A stretch of 64,000 nt of DNA from an uncultured Naasia sp. GTDB taxonomy: Bacteria; Actinomycetota; Actinomycetes; Actinomycetales; Microbacteriaceae. Position 1 is the first letter of the stretch, and each line of letters starts with the position of its first letter. The notes beneath the pieces were generated by a model. That model searched no databases. It was given only the letters and a program-made list of their open reading frames with translations, and had not been told where the DNA came from. The stretch is from positions 124,001 to 188,000 of the forward strand of contig CAJYYA010000001.1 in assembly GCA_913778905.1 (NCBI GenBank), written 5' to 3'. Below, piece after piece: positions 17,521-26,633 of this stretch. The position numbers were made by a program, and so were the translations under genes.

Positions 17521-18360
17521 TCAGCGGAAGTCCGCCGTTGCGGGGTTCGCGCCGATGCGTCCGTCTTCTCCACGGTCGAGGGCGTCGAACACTTCGAGCT
17601 CCTCCGGGGTCAGCTCGAAGTCGAGGATGTCGAAGTTCTCCTTCTGCCGGTCGGCGTTGTTCGACTTCGGGAAGATGATGCGGCCCTCGTCGAGGTGCCA
17701 GCGGAGCGTGACCTGCGCGACGGTCTTGCCGTACTTGTCGGCGATCGCCTTCACGTCATTGCGATCCGACAGCTGACCGGAGGCGATGGGCGACCAGGCC
17801 TCGATCTCGATGCCGTGCTGCAGCGAGAACTGCTGCAGCTCGATCTGCTGGAACTCCGGGTGGATCTCGATCTGGTTGACGGCGGGCACCACGTCGGTGT
17901 TGTCGAACAGCTTCTGCAGGTGCTCGGGAAGGAAGTTGGAGACGCCGATGCTCTTCGCGCGGCCGCTCTCCTTGATCTCGATGAGACCCTGCCAGGCCTC
18001 GAGATAGTCGTCGAACATCGGCAGCGGCCAGTGGATGAGGTACAGGTCGACGTGGTCGAGCTGCAGCTTCTCCAGGCTCTCCTCGAAGGCCTCGACGGCG
18101 CGCTTGTGATTGGCGTTCCAGAGCTTGGTGGTGACGAACAGCTCGTCCCGTGCGATCCCGGACGCCTTGATCGCGTCGCCGACCCCCTTCTCGTTCTTGT
18201 AGGCGGCGGCCGTGTCGAGGTGACGGTAGCCGGCCTCGAGGGCCGAGCTGACGACGTCCGCCGTCTTCTCAGGCTCGACCTGGAATACGCCGAAACCGAG
18301 CTGAGGGATCTCGTTGCCGTCGTTGAGGGTGATGCGGGGAACGGAGTTCGTGGAAGTCAT
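17521..18360 (-). CDS. Aldo/keto reductase (2,5-diketo-D-gluconate reductase-like)
   Basis: This is a 279-residue NADPH-dependent aldo/keto reductase of the DkgA/YvgN group (AKR5-like). The catalytic tetrad is readable: Asp in RHLDTAAAY, Tyr of AAAYKNE, Lys in FVTTKLWN and His in YLIHWPLP. The C-terminal cofactor region FPKSNNADRQKENFDIL is typical. It reduces small aldehydes or ketones; substrate unknown. ATG 18360 (MTSTNSV) is chosen; the extra N-terminal residues of the open frame lack similarity. Closely similar reductases lie at 30838 and, from another subfamily, at 32543. Confidence 0.92.
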   Translation of the reverse strand: MTSTNSVPRITLNDGNEIPQLGFGVFQVEPEKTADVVSSALEAGYRHLDTAAAYKNEKGVGDAIKASGIARDELFVTTKLWNANHKRAVEAFEESLEKLQLDHVDLYLIHWPLPMFDDYLEAWQGLIEIKESGRAKSIGVSNFLPEHLQKLFDNTDVVPAVNQIEIHPEFQQIELQQFSLQHGIEIEAWSPIASGQLSDRNDVKAIADKYGKTVAQVTLRWHLDEGRIIFPKSNNADRQKENFDILDFELTPEELEVFDALDRGEDGRIGANPATADFR

Positions 18361-18423
18361 GGTCTCACCATTGTCGTCATTCCTGACCGCTTCTTCTGAG
18401 CCCCCTGAATCCCTCCCGAACCC

Positions 18424-18509
18424 CATCCCCCGCGACTGCCGAGTGTCGCCGCGATTGCGGGGCGTTCAGGATGCGCAATGGGCGCGACACTCCGCAGTCG
18501 CAGGGGATG
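18424..18509. repeat. Long inverted repeat between aldo/keto reductase and hrpA
   Basis: Two 26-bp arms (18424-18449 and 18484-18509) are inverted copies with 24 of 26 bases matching: CATCCCC-(C/T)GCGACTGC-(C/G)GAGTGTCGC. The 34-bp centre is unique. It lies in the divergent promoter region, ending 11 bp before the hrpA start, so it may act on expression of either gene or be a mobile palindrome. Confidence 0.75.
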
Positions 18510-18520
18510 ATGGAGGGCCC

Positions 18521-21500
18521 ATGTCTTCCTCACCCGCGCCCGCCGTCGACGGCGTCTTGTCGTACCCGCCCGAGCTGCCCGTCAGCGGGATGCGGGACGA
18601 GATCCAGGCAGCCATCCGCGATCACCAGGTCGTGATCGTCGCCGGCGCGACCGGATCGGGCAAGACCACGCAGCTGCCGAAGATGTGCCTCGAGCTCGGA
18701 CGCACCTCGATCGCGCACACCCAACCGCGGCGGATCGCTGCTCGCACCATCGCGGAGCGCATCGCCGAGGAGATGGAGGTCGAGCTCGGCAGCCTCGTCG
18801 GCTACCAGGTGCGCTTCACCGACCGCCGGAGCGAGACGACCCGCATCAAGCTCATGACCGACGGGATCCTGCTCAACGAGCTCACCCGCGACCGGCTGCT
18901 CCGTCGCTACGACACGATCATCCTCGACGAGGCCCACGAGCGGAGCCTCACCGTCGACTTCCTGCTCGGCTACCTCAAGCAGCTGCTGCCGAAGCGCCCT
19001 GATCTCAAGGTCATCGTGACGAGCGCCACGATCGATCCGGAGAGCTTCGCGAAGCACTTCGCGGACGCCGACGGGAAACCGGCGCCCATCATCGAGGTCT
19101 CAGGCCGCACCTTCCCCGTCGAGATCCGCTACCGGCCGCTGCTCGGCGAGGCCGGTGTCGATGGAGACGAGGGCGACGACGGGGCGACCGCGGAGGATCT
19201 CGACCTGATCGGGGGCATTCGCGCGGGCCTCGCCGAGCTCGATCGCGAGGCCGATGGCGACGTGCTCGTCTTCCTCTCGGGCGAGAACGAGATCCGCGAT
19301 GCGCAGGACGCCCTCTCGGATCTGCCGCGCACCGAGGTGCTCCCCCTCTACGGCCGCCTGTCCACCGCCGATCAGCACCGGGTCTTCGAGCGGAGCTCGC
19401 GCGCCGGTATCCGCCGCCGCGTGATCCTCTCGACCAACGTCGCCGAGACGAGCCTCACGGTCCCCGGCATCAAGTACGTCATCGATGGCGGCACGGCGCG
19501 CATCTCACGGTATGGCGCCCGCTCGAAGGTGCAACGCCTGCCGATCGAGGCGATCTCGCAGGCGAGCGCGAACCAGCGCTCGGGTCGCGCGGGGCGCACG
19601 AGCGACGGAATCGCGATCCGCCTGTACGCCGAGGACGACTTCGAGAAGCGGCCCGCGTTCACCGATCCCGAGATCCTGCGCACCTCGCTCGCGAGCGTCA
19701 TCCTGCAGATGCTCACGCTCGGCCTCGGCAAGCTGGAAGACTTCCCGTTCCTTCAGCCGCCCGACCCGCGCGGCGTGAAGGACGGCTTCGACCTGCTCCG
19801 GGAACTCGGAGCGGTGCGCGCCGACGGATCGGTCACCCGCACGGGACGGGACATCGCCCGACTTCCCGTGGATCCCCGTTTCGCGCGCATGCTCATCGAG
19901 TCGAAGAAGCACGGTGTCACTCGGGAGGTACTGGCGATCGTCGCTGGCCTCAGCATCCAGGACGTGCGCGAGCGACCGCTCGAGAAGCGCGGCCAGGCGG
20001 ACGAGAAGCACGCACGGTTCGCGGACCCGACGAGCGACTTCATCACGTTGCTCAATCTCTGGAACCACCTCGAGGCCAAACGATCAGAGCTGTCATCGAG
20101 CGCGTTCCGCCGTCTCTGCAAGGCCGAGTTCCTCAATTACCTGCGGGTGCGCGAGTGGGCCGACGTCTCGTCGCAGCTGCGCCGCCTCGCGAAGCCGCTG
20201 AACCTCACACTCGAAGCACCCAAGGCCGACCCCGACGGCGTGCACCGCTCGATCCTCGCGGGATTGCTGTCGCAGATCGGGATCCTCGACGAACGGAGCG
20301 CCGCGAAGGCCGGCCCGACCGGTCGCCCGGGATCGAAGGGCCGGGATGCGCGGTCCGTCGAGTACATCGGGGCGCGCCAGGTGAAGTTCCAGATCTTCCC
20401 CGGCAGCACGGTCGCGAAGAAGCGCCCGGATGCGGTCATGGCCGCCGAGCTCGTCGAGACCTCGCGCCTCTTCGCCCGCACGGTCGCGCGCATCGACCCG
20501 GCGTGGGCGGAGCAGTTGGCGGGCGACCTGGTCAAGCGCGCGCACAGCGAGCCGCACTGGGAGGCCAAGCAGGGCGCCGCCGTCGGCTGGGAGCGGGTGA
20601 CGCTGTTCGGCGTCCCCCTCGTGGCGCGGCGCCGCATCCAGTGGGCTCGCATCGACCCGGAGCTCGCCCGTGAGCTCTTCATCCGACACGCCCTCGTCGA
20701 GGGCGAATGGCCGCCCGGGGTCGACCGCGGACGCGACCGCGCGTACGACTTCGAACGCGCCAATGCGCGCCTGCGCCGCGATCTGCGCGAGGAGGAGGAG
20801 CGCACCCGGCGCCGCGACATCCTGGTCGACGACGAGGCCGTGGTCGACTTCTACGACGACCGCATCCCCGCCGACGTCGTCTCGGTGCGCGCGTTCGAGA
20901 CCTGGTGGAACGCGGAGCGGAAGCGGCGCGGCGACCTGCTCACGATGCGCCGGTCGGATCTGCTCGACGAGGAGGCCGACTCCCCCGACGGCGACAGCGC
21001 GGCCTACCCGCCGAAGCTGCAGCAGGGCGACCAGACCCTGCGCCTGAAATACCGCTTCGAGCCCGGAGCCGAGGACGACGGCGTGACCGTGCAGGTGCCG
21101 CTGGCGCTGCTCCCCCGCCTCGATCCCGACGGGTTCGACTGGCTCGTGCCCGGCCTCCGACACGATCTGGTGACGGCGCTCATCAAGGCGCTGCCGAAGC
21201 ACATCCGCCGCACCGTCGTGCCCGCCGCCGACTGGGCCCGCAAGCTGGTGGACGAGTTCCCCGCCGAGCCGACCGGATCGATCCGCGATGCCCTCGCGAC
21301 CGCGATCCGCCGCGCGACCGGGGCTCCGGCGACGGCCGACGATTTCGACATCGACCGCCTGCCGCCGCACCTGCGCATGGGATTCGCGGTGCTCGACGAG
21401 AACGGCCGGCGCCTCGCGATCGGGCGCGATCTCGCCCTGTTGCAGCACCGCTACGCCGAGCGGGCGCGGGAATCTGTGGCCCGGGTTTTCGCCGAGCCGG

Positions 21501-22483
21501 ACGCGGGTGGGCGACGCGGGCGCGGACGCCCCGGGGCTCCCACGCCGGCCGCTTCCGGTCCCGGTCGCGGCGTGGCCTTCCCCGGAAGACCCGCCACCGA
21601 GGCGGCCAGCGTCGAGCGCGACGGCCTCACCACTTGGGACTTCGACGAGCTGCCGCAGAGCCTCGAAGTCCGACGCGGCGGCGGGGCCATCCGGGCGTAT
21701 CCCGCCCTCGTCGACAACGGCGCCACGGTATCGGTGCGCCTCTTCAGCACCGTCGAGGATCAGCGTCGCGCGCACCGCGCGGGGGTGCGCCGACTCGTGC
21801 AGCTCGCCGTCCCGTCACCCGTCTCGTACCTCAACTCGCACCTCACCCAGGCCGAGAAGCTGAGCCTCGCCACCAGCCCGTACAAGGACTCGCGGGCGCT
21901 GTTCGACGACGCTCTGCTCGCGGTCATCGACGCCCGTCTGCGGGCGACGGCAGCAGACGGATTGATCTGGACCCGGGCCGAATTCGAGGCGGCCCGGGAC
22001 ACCGCATCCGCCAATGTGATCGACGACCTCTTCGCCGCCGTCTCACTGGTGTCGAAGATCCTTGCCGCGCACCGCCAGGCGGAGCGCGAGGTGAAGGACG
22101 CGACGAGCCTCGCGCTGCTGCCCGCCCTGACCGACATCCGGGGTCAGCTCGCGGGCCTCGTGTTCCCGGGCTTCATCGCGCGGACCGGGCTCGACCGGCT
22201 CGCGCGCGTGCCCCTGTATCTCGCCGGCGCGTCGCACCGGATCGCGAAGCTGCGCGAGAACCCCAACCGCGACCGCGTGTGGATGAACGAAGTCGAGGCC
22301 GCGACGGCGCGCTACTCGGAGGCGGGCGGCACGCTCCCCCTGGCTGCCGACGCGGACTCACGGCTCGAGACCGTGCGCTGGATGCTCGAGGAACTGCGCA
22401 TCAGCCTCTTCGCCCAGCATCTCGGCACCACGGGCCCCGTCTCCCTTCAGCGCGTCGCGAAGGCCCTCGCCGCCGGCTCGTGA
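18521..22483 (+). CDS. hrpA: ATP-dependent RNA helicase HrpA
   Basis: HrpA is a DEAH-box RNA helicase; bacterial HrpA has been linked to mRNA processing and rescue of collided ribosomes. Motifs in order: Walker A GATGSGKTTQLP (about residue 45), DEAH box ILDEAHERS (about 130), SAT box VTSATIDPE, TNVAETSLTV and the arginine-finger block QRSGRAGRT (about 350). The helicase-associated and OB-like regions follow, then a long C-terminal DUF3418-type extension ending near residue 1320. This is full family length. ATG 18521 follows TGGAGGG with good spacing; the upstream extension of the frame has no similarity. Confidence 0.95.
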   Translation: MSSSPAPAVDGVLSYPPELPVSGMRDEIQAAIRDHQVVIVAGATGSGKTTQLPKMCLELGRTSIAHTQPRRIAARTIAERIAEEMEVELGSLVGYQVRFTDRRSETTRIKLMTDGILLNELTRDRLLRRYDTIILDEAHERSLTVDFLLGYLKQLLPKRPDLKVIVTSATIDPESFAKHFADADGKPAPIIEVSGRTFPVEIRYRPLLGEAGVDGDEGDDGATAEDLDLIGGIRAGLAELDREADGDVLVFLSGENEIRDAQDALSDLPRTEVLPLYGRLSTADQHRVFERSSRAGIRRRVILSTNVAETSLTVPGIKYVIDGGTARISRYGARSKVQRLPIEAISQASANQRSGRAGRTSDGIAIRLYAEDDFEKRPAFTDPEILRTSLASVILQMLTLGLGKLEDFPFLQPPDPRGVKDGFDLLRELGAVRADGSVTRTGRDIARLPVDPRFARMLIESKKHGVTREVLAIVAGLSIQDVRERPLEKRGQADEKHARFADPTSDFITLLNLWNHLEAKRSELSSSAFRRLCKAEFLNYLRVREWADVSSQLRRLAKPLNLTLEAPKADPDGVHRSILAGLLSQIGILDERSAAKAGPTGRPGSKGRDARSVEYIGARQVKFQIFPGSTVAKKRPDAVMAAELVETSRLFARTVARIDPAWAEQLAGDLVKRAHSEPHWEAKQGAAVGWERVTLFGVPLVARRRIQWARIDPELARELFIRHALVEGEWPPGVDRGRDRAYDFERANARLRRDLREEEERTRRRDILVDDEAVVDFYDDRIPADVVSVRAFETWWNAERKRRGDLLTMRRSDLLDEEADSPDGDSAAYPPKLQQGDQTLRLKYRFEPGAEDDGVTVQVPLALLPRLDPDGFDWLVPGLRHDLVTALIKALPKHIRRTVVPAADWARKLVDEFPAEPTGSIRDALATAIRRATGAPATADDFDIDRLPPHLRMGFAVLDENGRRLAIGRDLALLQHRYAERARESVARVFAEPDAGGRRGRGRPGAPTPAASGPGRGVAFPGRPATEAASVERDGLTTWDFDELPQSLEVRRGGGAIRAYPALVDNGATVSVRLFSTVEDQRRAHRAGVRRLVQLAVPSPVSYLNSHLTQAEKLSLATSPYKDSRALFDDALLAVIDARLRATAADGLIWTRAEFEAARDTASANVIDDLFAAVSLVSKILAAHRQAEREVKDATSLALLPALTDIRGQLAGLVFPGFIARTGLDRLARVPLYLAGASHRIAKLRENPNRDRVWMNEVEAATARYSEAGGTLPLAADADSRLETVRWMLEELRISLFAQHLGTTGPVSLQRVAKALAAGS

Positions 22484-22592
22484 CGAACGACGAAAGTTCT
22501 CGACGCACATCCTCCAAACCGGAAACAAACGGGATTCTCGGACGGATTCCGTCGTTCCATCCCGGACGTCCGTCGTTTATTCGTTCCCCGGG

Positions 22593-22928
22593 TCAGGAGA
22601 GGGTGAGGAACAACTTCTCGAGCTCGTCGAGCGTGAGCGGACGGGCTGCGTCAGCGCCGCTATCTCCGGGATCGGAGTCCGTCGACGCTACTCCCGCGGG
22701 CTCGCCCTCATCGACCACGCACTGCTTCATGGCGGTCGCGATGATGGCGAAGCCCGCCCGATCCAGAGCACTGGAGACGGCCGCGAGCTGAGTGACGACC
22801 GCCCGGCAATCACCGCCGCCCTCGACGGACGCGATGACGGCCGCGAGCTGGCCCTGGGCACGCTTCAACCGGTTGGCGATCCGGCGTACCGCCTCGGGAT
22901 CACCGCGGAGCACATCGTCGGCGCTCAT
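22593..22928 (-). CDS. CstR-like (CsoR family) persulfide-sensing repressor
   Basis: This 111-residue protein is a DUF156/CsoR-family repressor with the helical core RRIANRLKRAQGQLAAVIASVEGG. CsoR copper sensors use Cys, His and Cys. Here Cys41 and Cys70 are kept at a spacing of 29, but the position four residues before the second Cys, His in copper sensors, is Ala66. Two cysteines without the histidine is the pattern of CstR-type persulfide sensors. This agrees with the adjacent gene, a CoA-disulfide reductase with rhodanese domain, whose stop it overlaps (ATGA). An Asp/Gly/Ala-rich segment (about 75-97) extends the usual length. It likely binds the palindrome at 24639-24656. Confidence 0.82.
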   Translation of the reverse strand: MSADDVLRGDPEAVRRIANRLKRAQGQLAAVIASVEGGGDCRAVVTQLAAVSSALDRAGFAIIATAMKQCVVDEGEPAGVASTDSDPGDSGADAARPLTLDELEKLFLTLS

Positions 22929-24628
22929 GCGCTCACCAGCTCGTCGCCGACCCGCGCAGCCGTCGACGCCGGGGTAGAGGTCGTCGCCGAGGCCGTCCCA
23001 TCGCGCCAGGTCAACCAGCCACCGTCGAGATTGCTCACGCGGTAGCCCAGCTGAGCGAGCAGCCGGGTCGCCGTGTGGCCACGCTGACCGACCTGGCAGT
23101 GCACGATGATCGGGGCGTCGGGGAGCTCGGAGTGACGGGCGCGGAGTTCGTCGAGCGGAATCACGAGCGCCCCCGGGATCCCGCCCGCCTCGTTCTCGCG
23201 CACACTGCGGACGTCGACCACCACGGCTCCCGCGTCACGGAGGGCGTTGAGCTCGTGCCACTGCACGCTCGGCGTCGCTCCCGCGCCGGTGTTCTCGGCG
23301 ACATAACCGAGGAGGTTCACGGGATCCTTGGCCGATCCGTACTGCGGCGCGTACGCGAGCTCAAGTCGCGAGAGAGCCGACGCGGTCAGCCCCGCCGCCA
23401 TCGCCACGGCGATCACGTCGAGGCGCTTGTCGACACCGTCGCGACCCACGATCTGTGCGCCGAGGATGCGCTCATCGGTCGGATCGATCAGCAGCTTCGC
23501 CGCCATCTGCTGCGCACCCGGGTAGTACCCGGCGTGCGACGACGGGTGCGTGTGCACGACACGGTGCGCCCGGCCCGCGGCGCGCAGACGACGCTCGTTC
23601 CAGCCGACGAACCCCACCGTCAGATCAAAGAGGCCGAGGATCGAGGTGCCGAGCGCTGGTGCTGCATCATCGACGGGGAGGCCCCCGATGTCGTCCGCGA
23701 CGGCGCGCCCGTGGCGGTTCGCGAGCCCCGCCATGGTCACGAGCGTCGGCTCCCCCGTGACGGCGTCGATCTTCTCGACCCCGTCGCCGACGGCGCGGAT
23801 GGACGGATCGCTCGTGCGGTGACGTCCGTCGACTGCGATGCCCCCGGTGGTTCCGATCTCGAGCCCTGCCTGACGCGCGAGGGTCGTCTCGGGCACGACT
23901 CCGGCGGCGAGGACGACGAGGTCCGCGTGGATGCGGTCGCCATCGCTCAGCGCGAGCACGCCATCGGTGGCGGAGACGACCGTGGTGGAGGTCCGCACAT
24001 CGACCCCCGCACGGAAGAGCTCACGGCGCACCGGCTCGGCCATCTCGGCATCCAGCGGGGTCAGCACCTGCGGGCCGCGCTGGAGCAGGGTGACCTCCAC
24101 GTCTCGACGGCGGAGGTTCTCGACCGCTTCGAGCCCGATGAAGCCCGCCCCGACGACTATGGCCCGCACGGCACCTCGCGCGCCGGCGGTCTCGAGCGTC
24201 GCGATGATCCGATCGACGTCGTCGAGGTCGCGCAGTGTGACGATAGGCACGCCCGCGCCGGAGAGCACAGGATCCGGCATCGCCCGGGCGCCTACGGCGA
24301 GCACGAGGTCGTCGTACGGCTCGACCCGCTCGAGGCCCGCATCGAGGTCGCGCACCGTCACCGTCTTCGCGGCCCGATCGATCGCCACGACCTCGTGCCG
24401 CACCTGCACGTCCAGACGGAATCGCGCGCCGAGCGATCGCGGAGTCTGCAGAAGCAGGGCGGAGCGCTCCTCGATCACGCCGCCCACGTGGTACGGCAGA
24501 CCGCAGTTCGCGAACGAGACGTGCGAGCCCCTCTCGAACACGACGATGTCGCGCTCCTCGTCGAGCCGACGCAGTCTGGTCGCGGCCGACATCCCCGCGG
24601 CCACCCCTCCGATGATGATCGTCCTCAT
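22925..24628 (-). CDS. CoA-disulfide reductase-like FAD oxidoreductase fused to a rhodanese domain
   Basis: The 567-residue flavoprotein begins with the FAD-binding IIGGVAAGMSAATRL and has the single redox Cys42 in SFANCGLPYH, as in CoA-disulfide and NADH sulfur reductases. A second dinucleotide site is AIVVGAGFIGLEAVENL (about residue 155), and the dimerisation domain follows. A rhodanese domain occupies roughly residues 465-545 with active-site Cys511 in VHCQVGQRGH. Fusions of this kind reduce CoA-persulfides or polysulfides. The operator palindrome begins 11 bp upstream of ATG 24628, and the CstR-like gene overlaps its stop, so the pair is an autoregulated reactive-sulfur response operon. 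Confidence 0.9.
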   Translation of the reverse strand: MRTIIIGGVAAGMSAATRLRRLDEERDIVVFERGSHVSFANCGLPYHVGGVIEERSALLLQTPRSLGARFRLDVQVRHEVVAIDRAAKTVTVRDLDAGLERVEPYDDLVLAVGARAMPDPVLSGAGVPIVTLRDLDDVDRIIATLETAGARGAVRAIVVGAGFIGLEAVENLRRRDVEVTLLQRGPQVLTPLDAEMAEPVRRELFRAGVDVRTSTTVVSATDGVLALSDGDRIHADLVVLAAGVVPETTLARQAGLEIGTTGGIAVDGRHRTSDPSIRAVGDGVEKIDAVTGEPTLVTMAGLANRHGRAVADDIGGLPVDDAAPALGTSILGLFDLTVGFVGWNERRLRAAGRAHRVVHTHPSSHAGYYPGAQQMAAKLLIDPTDERILGAQIVGRDGVDKRLDVIAVAMAAGLTASALSRLELAYAPQYGSAKDPVNLLGYVAENTGAGATPSVQWHELNALRDAGAVVVDVRSVRENEAGGIPGALVIPLDELRARHSELPDAPIIVHCQVGQRGHTATRLLAQLGYRVSNLDGGWLTWRDGTASATTSTPASTAARVGDELVSA

Positions 24629-24638
24629 GTGGCAACCT

Positions 24639-24656
24639 TATACCCCCAGGGGTATA
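24639..24656. promoter_or_regulatory. CsoR/CstR-family operator in divergent promoter
   Basis: TATACCCC-CA-GGGGTATA is a perfect palindrome of the G/C-tract type bound by CsoR-family repressors. On the plus strand TATAGT (24653-24658) can serve as -10 for the mini-protein gene; on the minus strand TATAAG (24642-24637) can serve for the flavoprotein gene. One repressor could therefore shut both directions. Confidence 0.75.
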
Positions 24657-24703
24657 GTGCTCGCCCACGGCGACGGGCCGAAACGATACCCGGGAGGTTG
24701 TAG

Positions 24704-24871
24704 ATGTGCCGACAGACGACGTGCCGCACGTGCGGCAAGACGGGATGGGCCGGATGCGGCCAGCACGTCGACCAGGTCATGCACGGGGTGCCGTCCTCCC
24801 AGCGCTGCCCCGGCCACGCGCCCGCCGCGGGCTCACCCGGGCTCCTGGCACGGCTCTTCGGCCGCGGCTGA
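24704..24871 (+). CDS. Small conserved Cys-rich protein (55 aa)
   Basis: A short gene of 56 codons starts at ATG 24704, 6 nt after GGGAGG. The peptide begins MCRQTTCRTCGKTGWAGCG, followed by HVDQVMHGV and RCPGH. It has five cysteines, two of them in CRTC, and three histidines, so metal binding or thiol chemistry is plausible. Similar mini-proteins starting MCR.TTC..CGK.TW.GCG are common in actinobacteria but have no defined function. It is divergent from the CoA-disulfide reductase/CstR operon and shares its operator, so it may be induced by reactive sulfur. Confidence 0.8.
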   Translation: MCRQTTCRTCGKTGWAGCGQHVDQVMHGVPSSQRCPGHAPAAGSPGLLARLFGRG

Positions 24872-24894
24872 CCCACCCCTCGCCCTCAGCGGTG

Positions 24895-25290
24895 ATGTTC
24901 GAGAGTGGTGGGTCCGTCGCGGTCGCGGACCTCGCGGACGTCGTGCTGCTGGCGCCTCGCGAAGGTGTCGTTCACCTGCGTCGTGGCGATGAGAAGGTCG
25001 CCGTGGATCCCGAGAGACTCGGTGTCGTTCCTGTCGGCCAGTCGCTCGAGCTCTCAGGGGATGACGCGGAGATCGACGCTGTGTCGTTTCCGCGCACCGC
25101 GCTCAGCCGGCTGCTCGGAGCGGACATCGATCCTGAGGGTCTGGATGTCGGCCGGCTCACGCCCGGGTCACCCGTCATCGTCGATCGCGTGCGCCGCAGG
25201 GGTATCGATCCGGGGTCTGCAGCTGGCGTACCGCAAGACGGGGCGCGAGACCCCGATCGCCCACCTGCGATCCCTCCGCATGACCGATCG
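24895..25290 (+). pseudogene. Decayed AraC-family regulator
   Basis: From ATG 24895 one frame encodes an AraC-type N-terminal region (AVSFPRTALSRLLG near residue 65), ending around VDRVRRRG. The neighbouring frame then continues as AAGVSIRGLQLAYRKTG and ETPIAHLRSLRM, the second helix-turn-helix of AraC regulators. The frame change and the missing first helix-turn-helix indicate a frameshift plus internal deletion. Between 25291 and 25487 I see only a short hydrophobic reading frame (25368-25451, ending LSTLLATWI) that may be another gene remnant. Together this explains the 616-bp gap. Confidence 0.65.
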
Positions 25291-25487
25291 GTGTCCGAGC
25301 CGTCCTCGGGAGCAGGACCCCCGGTTCGAGGAGCCACAGAGGTTCGACCGGGGCGCGGGCGCCCGGAGACCTGGCTTTCTACGTGATCACCGGGACCGGC
25401 ATCCTCGGCGGGTCGGCAGCACTCAGCACGCTGCTGGCGACCTGGATCTGACCCGTGCTGGGAACGGGTCGCCCGCCGGGGCGCTTC

Positions 25488-26588
25488 TCAGCGGTCGAGG
25501 AACCACCCGAGCACCCAGGGGAAGGCGAAGAACGCCGCCCCGATCGCGACGGCTGCGGCGACACCCCGAGCTGCCGACCGGCGACGCAGGCGGCGACCGG
25601 CCTCGGCGACCGCCGTCCGGGGACTCCCGGACCGGGGGTCCGTGTAGTGCCGCGCCTGACGTCCGAGCTCCTCGACGATGAGTTCGGAGAAGGCGAGGAG
25701 CGCGGTGCACTCGCTGCGATCCGACCCGCGTCCGAACCTCCGGGAGGCGATGATGAGCCGATCGTCGAAGATCTCGATATCCCACGCTCGGCCGTGATCG
25801 ATCAGGCAGACCATGACATCGGGCGTGAGCAGTTGCAGAGCGTCGCGCTCGTAACCGTTCGGCACGTACACGGTGAAGTACCTGTCGAAGTCACCCTCGA
25901 GCGACAGCCGTTGCGTCCCGGGCAGGATGCTCCGCAGTCGTCCGTTCCGGCGCGCATCGATGACGATGTGCGGCACCTCGCGTGGCAACAGCGTCTCGAG
26001 GTAGCGGAAGCTGTGACGCGGCCCCTGCGGGCTCGAACGGTCCCCGGAGTGGCGTGCGATGGCGATCTGCAGCGATCGTCGTCCTGTCGGCTCCGGGCGC
26101 CACAGGGCGAACTCGGCGCGATATGCGGCCTTGGTGCTATCGACTCGCATCCGTGACGGACGCGCCCACTCGTCGCCGCCCGCCAGAAGCACCCCGCCGG
26201 GCGCCGGCGCGAGTCCCATCCGTGAGAACAGGAGTCCGCGCTCCCTGCCGAAGGCTGTGAGCGCGAGCTGCCGACGGACGTCGGCCGGCAGAGACACGGC
26301 GATACCCGCGATCAGCCAGAGTCCGATCGTCACGAACATGAGCACCACGAGGAGCAGACCCCGCGCCCAGTCGATCCACGGAGGGAGCACCACCGGTGCC
26401 GGGATCTCGAGCATCAGACCCGAGAGCCCCACTGTGGCCCCGACCGCCGGCACGACGAGCAATCCTCCGAGGACCGCGTTGCGGAAGACGGTCGGATCTT
26501 CCGCACGCACCTCGGCCCACGAGACGTGCCGGGGGAATTCACGACGGAACAGCACCAAACGCTCTTCGATCCGCGTCCGCCCACCCAT
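25488..26588 (-). CDS. Membrane protein of unknown function
   Basis: This 366-residue protein has two adjacent hydrophobic segments near the N-terminus (AVLGGLLVVPAVGATVGLSG and LLLVVLMFVTIGLWLIAG), a large cytoplasmic middle, and one C-terminal segment ending WVLGWFLDR. The middle holds SFRYLETLLPREVPHIVIDA and LSLEGDFDRYFTVYVPNGYE, a pattern seen in uncharacterised actinobacterial membrane proteins. No catalytic motif is evident. I start at ATG 26588 (MGGRTRIEER); the ORF could begin at 26633, but that codon lies at the edge of an inverted repeat. Confidence 0.7.
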   Translation of the reverse strand: MGGRTRIEERLVLFRREFPRHVSWAEVRAEDPTVFRNAVLGGLLVVPAVGATVGLSGLMLEIPAPVVLPPWIDWARGLLLVVLMFVTIGLWLIAGIAVSLPADVRRQLALTAFGRERGLLFSRMGLAPAPGGVLLAGGDEWARPSRMRVDSTKAAYRAEFALWRPEPTGRRSLQIAIARHSGDRSSPQGPRHSFRYLETLLPREVPHIVIDARRNGRLRSILPGTQRLSLEGDFDRYFTVYVPNGYERDALQLLTPDVMVCLIDHGRAWDIEIFDDRLIIASRRFGRGSDRSECTALLAFSELIVEELGRQARHYTDPRSGSPRTAVAEAGRRLRRRSAARGVAAAVAIGAAFFAFPWVLGWFLDR

Positions 26589-26633
26589 CGACGGCACGTT
26601 AGCAAACACGCTCCTCGCGCTCAGCAGGAACAA

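Noticed and set aside
20093-21775. 560-codon minus-strand ORF within hrpA
   Set aside because: Shadow of hrpA, which has all DEAH motifs in its own frame.
22593-22928. Copper sensor CsoR
   Set aside because: The histidine ligand position is Ala66 and the partner gene handles persulfides, not copper.
23075-24703. 542-codon plus-strand ORF opposite the CoA-disulfide reductase
   Set aside because: Antisense shadow; the reductase on the other strand has clear FAD, NAD and rhodanese motifs.
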